DNA of 6,752 nt from Dehalococcoidales bacterium (GTDB lineage: Bacteria; Chloroflexota; Dehalococcoidia; Dehalococcoidales; Fen-1064): contig DAOUVG010000085.1 in assembly GCA_030667735.1 (NCBI GenBank), forward strand, positions 1 through 6,752. The letters run 5' to 3'. The number at the start of each line of letters is the position of its first letter. Position 1 is the stretch's first letter. Position numbers and translations under genes: made by a program. Shown one piece after another: positions 1 to 4,595 of the stretch. The notes beneath the pieces were generated by a model, which was not told the DNA's origin, searched no databases, and saw nothing but the letters and a program-made list of their open reading frames with translations.

Positions 1-170
1 ATATGGGCAAGCAGGATACCGACTCCCGCCAGCCATGCGTAGCCGATGCTGAAGTCGAACGTCGCCCCGATTTCGCGAGACTCGTACCAGGCGATGCAGG
101 CCCCGAGGAAGGCGAGCACCAGTGCCAGCGGCAGGAACGGTGCCCGGATGACCATCAACCACTTTTTCAT
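1..170 (-). CDS. UbiA-family prenyltransferase, N-terminal part (partial)
   Basis: The reading frame starts at the ATG complementary to 168-170 and leaves the window at base 1, so only about 56 residues are visible. They begin MKKWLMVIRAPFLPLALVLA and continue with a hydrophobic stretch to about residue 29, then a polar patch and a second hydrophobic segment ending GVGILLAH. The opening pattern (short basic N-terminus, R-A-P-F-L-P-L, first membrane helix, L-G-A, then a LLAH-type second helix) is that of the UbiA superfamily, especially MenA-like enzymes that attach a polyprenyl chain to an aromatic acceptor in the membrane. The aspartate-rich catalytic motifs that would prove this lie outside the window. 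A strong ribosome binding site (GGAGGGG) sits about 7 nt upstream and supports this start. The gene follows the SAM hydroxide adenosyltransferase gene on the same strand after 117 nt and could be the end of the gatB transcript or have its own promoter. The substrate cannot be assigned. Confidence 0.65.
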   Translation of the reverse strand, partial: MKKWLMVIRAPFLPLALVLAFLGACIAWYESREIGATFDFSIGYAWLAGVGILLAH

Positions 171-287
171 TGATACCCCTCCGTCTGAATAACATATGTG
201 CCTGATTATGTATTGTCTTTATTTCAGCCAGTGAAGTGCTTCCTGTGGGTGTATACCGCACACCGGGCGCAGTAGTACAGGTGTGTT

Positions 288-1130
288 TTAGCCTCCTGCT
301 AATGATTGTACCGTAACCTCATCACCGATGCCAGCACCGAGAAAGTCGCGGGCACTGCCGTCTCTAAGTGAAACCTCCAGGTAGCCGTTGCTACCGAGGA
401 GGGTGAGAAGTCCTTCACCTTCGGCGTAGGTATTAACCAGCCCGGAGATAATCCTGCCGCCGACCTCGGTCACCAGAGTACCTGTTATCGGCAGCACATC
501 CTGGCACCGGATGCTGGTAATCAGGTTACCGAAGGTATCAATATGCAGGATATTTCCGACCAGGGAACCATCCGGTTTCCGCCGTGGGCGGGCGGGCGCA
601 AGTGTTTTCAGTGATGTTATCGGCTCCCCGAAATCGCATGGTGGCTGTCCCAGGGAGAGATGCGCCGCCACCGGGGCAAAGATATCCCGCCCGTGGAAGG
701 TGGGGCTGACCGGCGAGCGCCAGAACTGCGGCCTGGTGATGTCGATTGCCTCCATCTCCGGTCCGAGTTGCCTCTCGGGGAGACTGCCGGTTTCTGCCGG
801 GTCAGGTCCGGGTGAGGATTGCTCGACGATGTAGCTCAGTACTCCGTTGTCCGGGGCCACAAAACAGGCCGATGATGTTTTCAGGATAACGCTCCTTCGT
901 TCGCTGCCTACGCCGGGGTCGATGACCACCAGGTGTATTGTCCCCTCGGGGAAGAACCGGTATGCCGTGCTCAGGACAAAGGCTGCCTGGGCGATATTCC
1001 GTGACTTCACGGTATGGCAGATGTCAACCAGCCTGGCACCAGGATTGATACCCAGGATGACGCCCTTCATAGCGGCGACATAGGCGTCAGTCAGTCCAAA
1101 GTCAGTGGTCAGGGTTACTACGGCGCTCAT
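288..1130 (-). CDS. S-adenosyl-L-methionine hydroxide adenosyltransferase (DUF62 family)
   Basis: This 280-residue protein matches the DUF62/SAM-hydrolase family, soluble enzymes that use activated water to split SAM into adenosine and methionine and that are related to fluorinase and chlorinase. The N-terminus VTLTTDFGLTDAYVAAMKGV (residues 5-24) is the family signature. The expected catalytic Asp-Arg-His triad can be placed at D71 (in VVIDPGVG), R78 (in SERR) and H146 (in FHGRD). VAPDNG (91-96) and HIDTFGNLITSI toward the C-terminal domain are also typical. D71 to R78 is the family spacing, but the gap to the histidine looks longer than usual because of a Pro/Glu-rich segment around residues 103-130. 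The start is 12 nt after the secG stop without a clear ribosome binding site, so translational coupling to secG is likely. The residues that would indicate halide rather than water use cannot be judged reliably here. Hydrolase is the default reading; the physiological purpose of the family is poorly understood. Confidence 0.9.
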   Translation of the reverse strand: MSAVVTLTTDFGLTDAYVAAMKGVILGINPGARLVDICHTVKSRNIAQAAFVLSTAYRFFPEGTIHLVVIDPGVGSERRSVILKTSSACFVAPDNGVLSYIVEQSSPGPDPAETGSLPERQLGPEMEAIDITRPQFWRSPVSPTFHGRDIFAPVAAHLSLGQPPCDFGEPITSLKTLAPARPRRKPDGSLVGNILHIDTFGNLITSIRCQDVLPITGTLVTEVGGRIISGLVNTYAEGEGLLTLLGSNGYLEVSLRDGSARDFLGAGIGDEVTVQSLAGG

Positions 1131-1142
1131 GTCAGTCAGCGA

Positions 1143-1361
1143 CTAGGCAACCTTGAGAGAAATTATTGAGACGATTACAAAGAGGACCGCCAAGCCAATG
1201 GTCATCTGGAAAAGCCTCTTCTCCACGCCCCGCTTAGTCCGATAGACGGAGTCAGCCTGGCCGAAGATACCTCCCAGGCCACCGCCTTTTACCTGCAAGA
1301 GGATAACCAGTGCCAGAGATACTGATACTATAATCTGAATCACATTGAAAGCAGTCTGCAT
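1143..1361 (-). CDS. secG: SecG, preprotein translocase subunit
   Basis: This 72-residue protein has the SecG layout: membrane helix 1 at about residues 4-24, a glycine-rich cytoplasmic loop (LQVKGGGLGGIFGQ, 22-35) with the characteristic K-G-G-G-L-G-G, a basic stretch RTKRGVEKR, and membrane helix 2 at about 51-70. SecG is the small accessory subunit of the SecYEG channel in the cytoplasmic membrane and aids SecA-driven protein export. The length is normal for a minimal SecG. The gene begins 4 nt after the gatB stop and ends 12 nt before the next gene, so it is almost certainly cotranscribed with both. A G-rich stretch (GGGGGAAG) in the last codons of gatB, about 12 nt upstream of the ATG, can serve as ribosome binding site. 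Confidence 0.93.
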   Translation of the reverse strand: MQTAFNVIQIIVSVSLALVILLQVKGGGLGGIFGQADSVYRTKRGVEKRLFQMTIGLAVLFVIVSIISLKVA

Positions 1362-1365
1362 TCTG

Positions 1366-2835
1366 TTATTCTTCCCCCAACTTCTTCTTCAGCAGTTCGG
1401 TTGCCAGTTGCGGATTGGCGCGGCCCCGGGTGGCTCTCATTACCTGGCCAACGAGGAACTTGACTGCTGTTTCCTTACCTGCATTATAATCGGCTACGGC
1501 CTGCTTATTGGCGGCGATTGCCTGGTCGACCGCCTCCTCTATCTCGCCGGTATCGGTTATCTGGCTCAGGCCTTTCCGGTCAATAATCTCTTCGGCCGGT
1601 CTGCCGGTCTTGAACATCTCCTCCCAAACCTGCTTGGCGGCGGGACCGGTGACGGTGCCCTTCTGCATGAGGTCAAGCAACTGGCAGAGCTGCTCAGGGT
1701 TCACTTTGGAGTCACTTATCTCGGTGCCGGTGGCATTAAGCAGCCGGCTGAAATCACCGAGGAGCCAGTTGCTCACTGCCTTGGCCCTCGCGGGCAAGGC
1801 AAGACCGGCAGGCAGTCCGGTCTCCAGGCAGACCTCGAAGTAATCAGCCATTTCCCTGGAGCCGGTCAGCAGGCTGGCGTCATATCGCGGCAGGGCGTAA
1901 TCGGTCATGAAGCGGTCGCGTTTAGCTTCAGGCAGCTCCGGCAGCCTTGCCTTTATCTCCTCCACCCAATCGGCACTGAGTGAGAGCGGTGGCAGGTCCG
2001 GCTCGGGGAAGTAGCGGTAGTCGTCGGCGTACTCCTTGCCGCGCTGCGAGACGGTCTTCCCCTCTTCCTCTACCCAGCCACGCGTCTCCTGGAAGATATC
2101 CTCACCCTGCTCAACGGCCCTCCTCTGCCTAATTTCCTCATACTCAAGGGCATGGTAGACAGCCCGAAAGCTGTTCATGTTCTTTACCTCGACCTTGGCG
2201 GCTAACTCATCACATCCCTCGGGGCGAATACTGATATTGGCGTCACAGCGGAAACTGCCTTCCTCCATATTGGCGGTGGATACGCCAAGATAGCGAAGGA
2301 TGCTGCGCAGCTTGATAAGGTACTGCCGGGCCTCTTCCGGGGAGCGCAGGTCCGGTTCACCGACAACCTCCATCAGCGGGGTCCCGGAGCGGTTCACATC
2401 CACCAGGCTATAGGCCTCTTCACCCGGAGCGGAACGGTGTGTCAGCCTGGCGGTATCCTCTTCAAGGTGGACGCGGGTGATGCCCGCCCGCCTGGTCCGA
2501 CCGTCCACTTCGATGGCCAGCCAGCCGTTGAGCCCGATGGGGTCTTCATACTGCGAAATCTGGTATCCCTTCATCAGGTCGGGGTAAGGGTAGCTCTTAC
2601 GGTCGAACCTGGTATATTCGGCGATAGTGCAATTCAGCGCCAGTGCCGTCATCGCGGTGTACTCCACGGCCTGCTGGTTGATGACGGGAAGGACGCCGGG
2701 CATGCCGAGGCAGACCGGGCAGACGTGGGTATTGGGGGGTGTGCTGGCGTAGTCTGCACTACAACAACAGAACATCTTACTGCGGGTCTGAAGCTGGACA
2801 TGCACCTCCAGCCCGATGACAGTCTCAAATTCCAT
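1366..2835 (-). CDS. gatB: GatB, aspartyl/glutamyl-tRNA amidotransferase subunit B
   Basis: GatB is the kinase/transamidase subunit of the GatCAB complex, which converts misacylated Glu-tRNA(Gln), and often Asp-tRNA(Asn), to the amide form with ammonia supplied by GatA. The 489 residues fit the family length. Family blocks appear in order: [12 protein letters not shown] (4-15), a cysteine cluster FCCCSAD (22-28) with CPVC (39-42) that is the probable metal site, [19 protein letters not shown] (76-94), [13 protein letters not shown] (146-158), [16 protein letters not shown] (190-205), [13 protein letters not shown], and a C-terminal helical GatB/YqeY domain ending [15 protein letters not shown] near the tail. 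The ATG at 2835 gives the canonical N-terminus; the ribosome binding site is weak. No gatA or gatC is visible: secG follows and the divergent tRNA gene precedes, so the other subunits must be encoded elsewhere. A promoter 31 nt upstream of the ATG makes this the first gene of its operon. Confidence 0.97.
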   Translation of the reverse strand: MEFETVIGLEVHVQLQTRSKMFCCCSADYASTPPNTHVCPVCLGMPGVLPVINQQAVEYTAMTALALNCTIAEYTRFDRKSYPYPDLMKGYQISQYEDPIGLNGWLAIEVDGRTRRAGITRVHLEEDTARLTHRSAPGEEAYSLVDVNRSGTPLMEVVGEPDLRSPEEARQYLIKLRSILRYLGVSTANMEEGSFRCDANISIRPEGCDELAAKVEVKNMNSFRAVYHALEYEEIRQRRAVEQGEDIFQETRGWVEEEGKTVSQRGKEYADDYRYFPEPDLPPLSLSADWVEEIKARLPELPEAKRDRFMTDYALPRYDASLLTGSREMADYFEVCLETGLPAGLALPARAKAVSNWLLGDFSRLLNATGTEISDSKVNPEQLCQLLDLMQKGTVTGPAAKQVWEEMFKTGRPAEEIIDRKGLSQITDTGEIEEAVDQAIAANKQAVADYNAGKETAVKFLVGQVMRATRGRANPQLATELLKKKLGEE

Positions 2836-2865
2836 GGTGTTTCTTGTCCCGAGAGGTCCGCTCTA

Positions 2866-2894
2866 AGTATATCAAGTATGATAGTGACTGACAA
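2866..2894 (-). promoter_or_regulatory. Promoter of the gatB-secG-SAM hydrolase operon
   Basis: Read on the minus strand, TTGTCA (2889-2894) and TATACT (2866-2871) are separated by exactly 17 nt, each matching five of six bases of the sigma70 consensus. The predicted start near 2859 gives a leader of about 24 nt before the gatB ATG. Its -35 box touches the -35 box of the divergent tRNA promoter. Confidence 0.72.
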
Positions 2895-2912
2895 GGAACG
2901 ACATGCTACAAT
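2884..2912 (+). promoter_or_regulatory. Promoter of the tRNA-Ala gene
   Basis: GTGACT (2884-2889, four matches to TTGACA), a 17-nt spacer and TACAAT (2907-2912) form a sigma70-type promoter with an extended -10 (TGC at 2904-2906). Transcription would start near 2919, about 9 nt before the first tRNA base, a normal short tRNA leader. The nine bases TGCTACAAT recur exactly at the hicBA promoter. Confidence 0.68.
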
Positions 2913-2927
2913 ATATCACGTAGGCAT

Positions 2928-3003
2928 GGGGATATAGCTCAACCGGGAGAGCGCTGCGTTCGCAATGCAGAGGTTGGGGGTTCGAGTCCCCCTATCTCCA
3001 CCA
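2928..3003 (+). tRNA. tRNA-Ala (anticodon CGC), intact, used as integration site
   Basis: The 76 nt fold into a complete cloverleaf. The acceptor stem is GGGGATA/TATCTCC with the G3-U70 pair that is the identity signal for alanyl-tRNA synthetase, then A73 and an encoded CCA (3001-3003). The D stem is GCTC/GAGC, the anticodon stem CTGCG/TGCAG with loop TTCGCAA (anticodon CGC, reading GCG), and the T arm GGGGG TTCGAGT CCCCC. T8 and A14 are in place. A T-rich run (TCTTTTT, 3004-3010) directly follows and may help termination. Bases 2954-3003 are repeated exactly 1,260 bp downstream, so the 3' half of this gene may have been supplied by an integrated element. The intact gene keeps its own promoter. 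Confidence 0.96.
2954..3003 (+). repeat. Left direct repeat (putative attL core)
   Basis: These 50 bases run from position 27 of the tRNA (start of the anticodon stem) to the end of CCA and are identical to 4214-4263. Perfect repeats of a tRNA 3' half at both ends of a foreign-looking segment are the usual trace of tyrosine-recombinase integration. Confidence 0.85.
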
Positions 3004-3105
3004 TCTTTTTCAGTAAGGACGACCTAGGGTATCAGTAGGTAGAACCACCTGTCCAGGATAAAACTCGCTGTGGGTAAGTTCTTGTCATCACGGAGTATAA
3101 GGTGG

Positions 3106-3648
3106 ATGTCTAGTATAGAATTGTTAGAAAACAAAATCCGTGAAAGACTTATCGAATTCGGTCTATCAAAATTTGGTAAGCAAAAATGGTTCAGGATATG
3201 CGCCGCATTAGACAACATAGGAGACACAGCACTAGCGCTAAAAAGCTATCGAAATAGTGGGCTTGGAAAGACCTTCGCAAGTCAGTATCTCCGCCTTTTC
3301 GGTGTTCTTCAATCGATTTATATTCAGCAAGATTCGATTCATACCTTGTGGGATGATACTATCGGATCTTGGAATAAGCCCTCATCAAATAGTGGTTGGG
3401 TAAAAATACGCAACCTCCGAAATATTATTGGCGGTCACCCTGCTGAAAAGAGCGGGGCAGTAGCAAGAATTACTATTAAATATCAAAAACCCCTAATTAT
3501 GCATTTCGATAAAATAAAGAAGGAGAATATCTCCGACACATTTGACCTTAAGTCAGCAATAAAAGACTACACTCGCGAGGCGGAAGAAATCTTGTCTTCT
3601 CTGTATCAACAATTGCTTAGTGATACTGCTGACATGAAGCTTAGTTGA
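3106..3648 (+). CDS. Probable HEPN-type ribonuclease, orphan, AT-rich
   Basis: With the ATG at 3106 the protein has 180 residues. A GTG at 3070 in the same frame would add 12, but the ATG has GGAG 10 nt upstream and yields a better start (MSSIELLENKI). It is predicted to be mainly helical and soluble, with no signal peptide or membrane segment. The key feature is IRNLRNIIGGHP (101-112), holding R105-N106-x4-H111, which fits the R-x4-6-H motif of HEPN RNases found in toxins, Abi proteins and CRISPR-linked nucleases. A preceding helix FGVLQSIYIQQDSIHTLWDD (65-84) resembles a packing helix seen near this motif in uncharacterised HEPN-like proteins. I do not recognise a named family. No MNT-type nucleotidyltransferase antitoxin is adjacent; hicBA follows 114 nt later with its own promoter. 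The AT-rich base use, unlike its neighbours, suggests recent acquisition. Function as an RNA-cutting defence or toxin protein is inference. Confidence 0.62.
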   Translation: MSSIELLENKIRERLIEFGLSKFGKQKWFRICAALDNIGDTALALKSYRNSGLGKTFASQYLRLFGVLQSIYIQQDSIHTLWDDTIGSWNKPSSNSGWVKIRNLRNIIGGHPAEKSGAVARITIKYQKPLIMHFDKIKKENISDTFDLKSAIKDYTREAEEILSSLYQQLLSDTADMKLS

Positions 3649-3664
3649 ATTTCAAACGATATGA

Positions 3665-3682
3665 AACCTTAACTCAAAGGTT
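3665..3682 (+). terminator. Weak hairpin after the HEPN-like gene
   Basis: AACCTT (3665-3670) and AAGGTT (3677-3682) form a six-pair hairpin with a 6-nt loop, 17 nt after the stop codon. There is no proper T-run behind it, so at best it is a weak terminator separating the HEPN-like gene from hicBA. Confidence 0.25.
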
Positions 3683-3720
3683 CTACCTATTGATATTTCC
3701 GTCCCAAGCTTGCTGATTTC

Positions 3721-3729
3721 TGCTACAAT
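3721..3729 (+). promoter_or_regulatory. Extended -10 promoter of hicBA
   Basis: TGC-TACAAT is an extended -10 element and needs no strong -35 box; none is seen at the right distance. The start would lie near 3736, about 27 nt before the hicB ATG. TACA-A-TGTA (3724-3732) is a short inverted repeat overlapping the -10 box and is a possible repressor contact. The hicB ribosome binding site AGGAG (3753-3757) follows with a 5-nt gap. Confidence 0.55.
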
Positions 3730-3762
3730 GTAACCATGTTTTGCTCTTACTGAGGAGATATT

Positions 3763-3972
3763 ATGAAGTTTGCTATCACTCTTGAACAGGACGAAGACGG
3801 CTTCATCATCGCCAGTTGTCCTGCCCTGCCCGGATGCCACTCCCAAGGCAAGACCAGGGAAGAAGCCATCGCTAACGTCGAAGAGGCGATACGGGGTTAC
3901 ATCGCCAGCAAGCGCAAGCACGGCGAGGCACTGCCAATAACTGACGTGGAAGAGGTGGAGGTTGCTGTTTAG
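3763..3972 (+). CDS. hicB: HicB-type antitoxin (short form)
   Basis: HicB proteins bind and neutralise the HicA mRNA-cutting toxin. The 69 residues form the partial RNase H-like HicB fold: MKFAITLEQDEDGFIIASCP (1-20) gives the first strands, ALPGCHSQGKTREEA (21-35) is the family signature loop, and the helix IANVEEAIRGYIASKRKHG (36-54) precedes an acidic tail. The protein stops there, so it lacks the C-terminal helix-turn-helix or ribbon-helix-helix domain that longer HicB antitoxins use to repress their own operon. The ATG has a good ribosome binding site (AGGAG, 5 nt gap). The stop codon shares one base with the GTG start of hicA (TAGTG). The order antitoxin-then-toxin is the reverse of the E. 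coli hicAB operon but common elsewhere. Base composition is nearer to the host than that of the HEPN-like gene. Confidence 0.9.
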   Translation: MKFAITLEQDEDGFIIASCPALPGCHSQGKTREEAIANVEEAIRGYIASKRKHGEALPITDVEEVEVAV

Positions 3973-4196
3973 TGGCTCGTCTACCGGTAATATCTGGAGA
4001 CGAATTCGTCAAAGCCGTACGCAAGATTGGATATGACTGGGACCATACTGAAGGCAGCCACATGATTTTGCTCCACCCTTCGGGGCGGCGACTTTCAGTA
4101 CCCAGACATAAAGAATTAGGACGAGGCTTACTGAGGGCTCTGATTCGGGATGCAGGGCTGACCAGAGACGAGTTCCTAGAACTGCTGCGAGGATAG
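3972..4196 (+). CDS. hicA: HicA-type toxin, mRNA interferase
   Basis: HicA toxins are small double-stranded-RNA-binding-fold RNases that cut mRNA and halt translation until HicB blocks them. The 74 residues show LPVISGDEFVKAVRKIGYDW (4-23), the catalytic-site segment EGSHMIL (27-33) with H30, and VPRHKELGRGLLRALIRDAG (43-62), so the toxin appears intact. The start is GTG overlapping the hicB stop by one base, with GGAGG (3957-3961) 10 nt upstream, so expression depends on hicB translation. The protein is slightly longer than minimal HicA because of the tail LTRDEFLELLRG. The last codons, CGA GGA TAG, lie inside the region that aligns to the acceptor stem of the degenerate tRNA-Ala copy, so the gene ends within the attachment site. 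Confidence 0.91.
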   Translation: MARLPVISGDEFVKAVRKIGYDWDHTEGSHMILLHPSGRRLSVPRHKELGRGLLRALIRDAGLTRDEFLELLRG

Positions 4197-4263
4197 GATC
4201 AACAGGGAGAGCACTGCGTTCGCAATGCAGAGGTTGGGGGTTCGAGTCCCCCTATCTCCACCA
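4189..4263 (+). pseudogene. tRNA-Ala remnant at right end of the island (putative attR)
   Basis: The 75 nt align along the whole intact tRNA-Ala gene. The 3' part, 4214-4263, is identical. The 5' part (4189-4213) has roughly five mismatches and one missing base: acceptor GAGGATA gives an A-C mismatch at pair 2-71, universal T8 is G, one linker base is lost, and the D stem has an A-G mismatch. It has no tRNA promoter and its first bases are coding sequence of hicA. It is therefore not a functional tRNA gene. A conserved 3' half with a drifted 5' half fits an att site in which only the recombining part is kept. Confidence 0.85.
4214..4263 (+). repeat. Right direct repeat (putative attR core)
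   Basis: Exact 50-nt copy of 2954-3003, at a period of 1,260 bp. If the segment excised by recombination between the repeats, one tRNA-Ala with an unbroken 3' half would remain. Confidence 0.85.
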
Positions 4264-4445
4264 AGGGTATCAAGAGTCCACAGCCAGGGCTGAAGGTCGG
4301 AATGTCCCCGTTCTCATGTCAGAGAAAAGAGGACCCGATAGAGAAACAGGTGCAGTAGCTGTTATTCCCCGAGGAAGGAGAAGGCGATATCCCTCCGGCC
4401 TTTGAGGAGTACCTGGTGACAGACGGACACGACACGGAGCTTTAA
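4264..4445 (+). pseudogene. Possible coding relic with one frameshift
   Basis: No intact gene lies between the tRNA remnant and ruvB (332 nt). Within it, one frame is open from the island edge through an ATG at 4316 (MSEKRGPDRETGAVAVIP); at the CCCC run 4367-4370 the frame must slip by one base to continue as EEGEGDIPPAFEEYLVTDG and reach TAA at 4443-4445. Removing one C would give a single continuous acidic C-terminal segment. I recognise no family, and the frames are short enough for chance. Confidence 0.22.
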
Positions 4446-4482
4446 CCTCCCCGGCAGCGCCGTCATGTATGTCAAACCTAAT

Positions 4483-4507
4483 CGGGCCTCAGCCGCCATT
4501 TGGCCCG
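4483..4507. repeat. Inverted repeat upstream of the ruvB promoter
   Basis: CGGGCC (4483-4488) and GGCCCG (4502-4507) are perfect inverted six-mers with a 13-nt loop, ending 15 nt before the extended -10 of ruvB. No T-run follows, so an intrinsic terminator is unlikely. It could be an operator or a chance palindrome in GC-rich DNA. No LexA-type box is recognised. Confidence 0.3.
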
Positions 4508-4522
4508 GACCGGTATACAGTA

Positions 4523-4531
4523 TGCTATAAT
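4523..4531 (+). promoter_or_regulatory. Extended -10 promoter of ruvB
   Basis: TGC-TATAAT has a perfect -10 hexamer with the TGn extension. No convincing -35 box is found 16-18 nt upstream. Transcription would begin near 4538, giving a leader of about 58 nt to the ruvB ATG. Confidence 0.65.
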
Positions 4532-4535
4532 TACA

Positions 4536-4570
4536 CATCGGGGACACTCCGCTTAATCGAGCTTCCGATG
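4536..4570 (+). promoter_or_regulatory. Leader hairpin of ruvB
   Basis: CATCGG (4536-4541) pairs perfectly with CCGATG (4565-4570), with two further G-U pairs possible inside and a loop of about 19 nt. It occupies most of the predicted ruvB leader. Whether it affects expression is unknown; there is no T-run, so it is not a terminator. Confidence 0.3.
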
Positions 4571-4595
4571 CGGGATTTGCCTCCCTACCCTCCCG

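Larger units (their letters stand above)
3004..4263. mobile_element. Minimal tRNA-borne island: HEPN-like gene plus hicBA, no integrase
   Basis: The segment is bounded by the intact tRNA-Ala on the left and a degenerate tRNA-Ala copy with a perfect 50-nt 3' half on the right; the repeat period is exactly 1,260 bp. It carries three genes, all on the plus strand and all of accessory type: a probable HEPN RNase, HicB and HicA. The first gene is strikingly AT-rich (19 G/C of 60 bases at 3121-3180, against 40 of 60 at 4801-4860 in ruvB), which supports transfer. No integrase or excisionase gene fits in the space, so it is either a deletion remnant of a larger island or a small element mobilised in trans. 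A tandem tRNA duplication with genes acquired in between is the main alternative. The boundaries are seen directly; mobility is inferred. Confidence 0.7.

Noticed and set aside
1345..1983. 212-codon plus-strand frame opposite gatB
   Set aside because: It is antisense to the strongly conserved C-terminal part of GatB and has no family features.
3652..3921. 89-codon minus-strand frame over the hicBA promoter and hicB
   Set aside because: It is antisense to the well-supported hicB and includes its promoter.
4189..4263. Second functional tRNA-Ala gene
   Set aside because: T8 is absent, one linker base is lost, acceptor and D stems have mismatches, and its 5' end is hicA coding sequence; no promoter precedes it.
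4483..4507. Intrinsic terminator before ruvB
   Set aside because: The inverted repeat has a 13-nt loop and no T-run on either strand.
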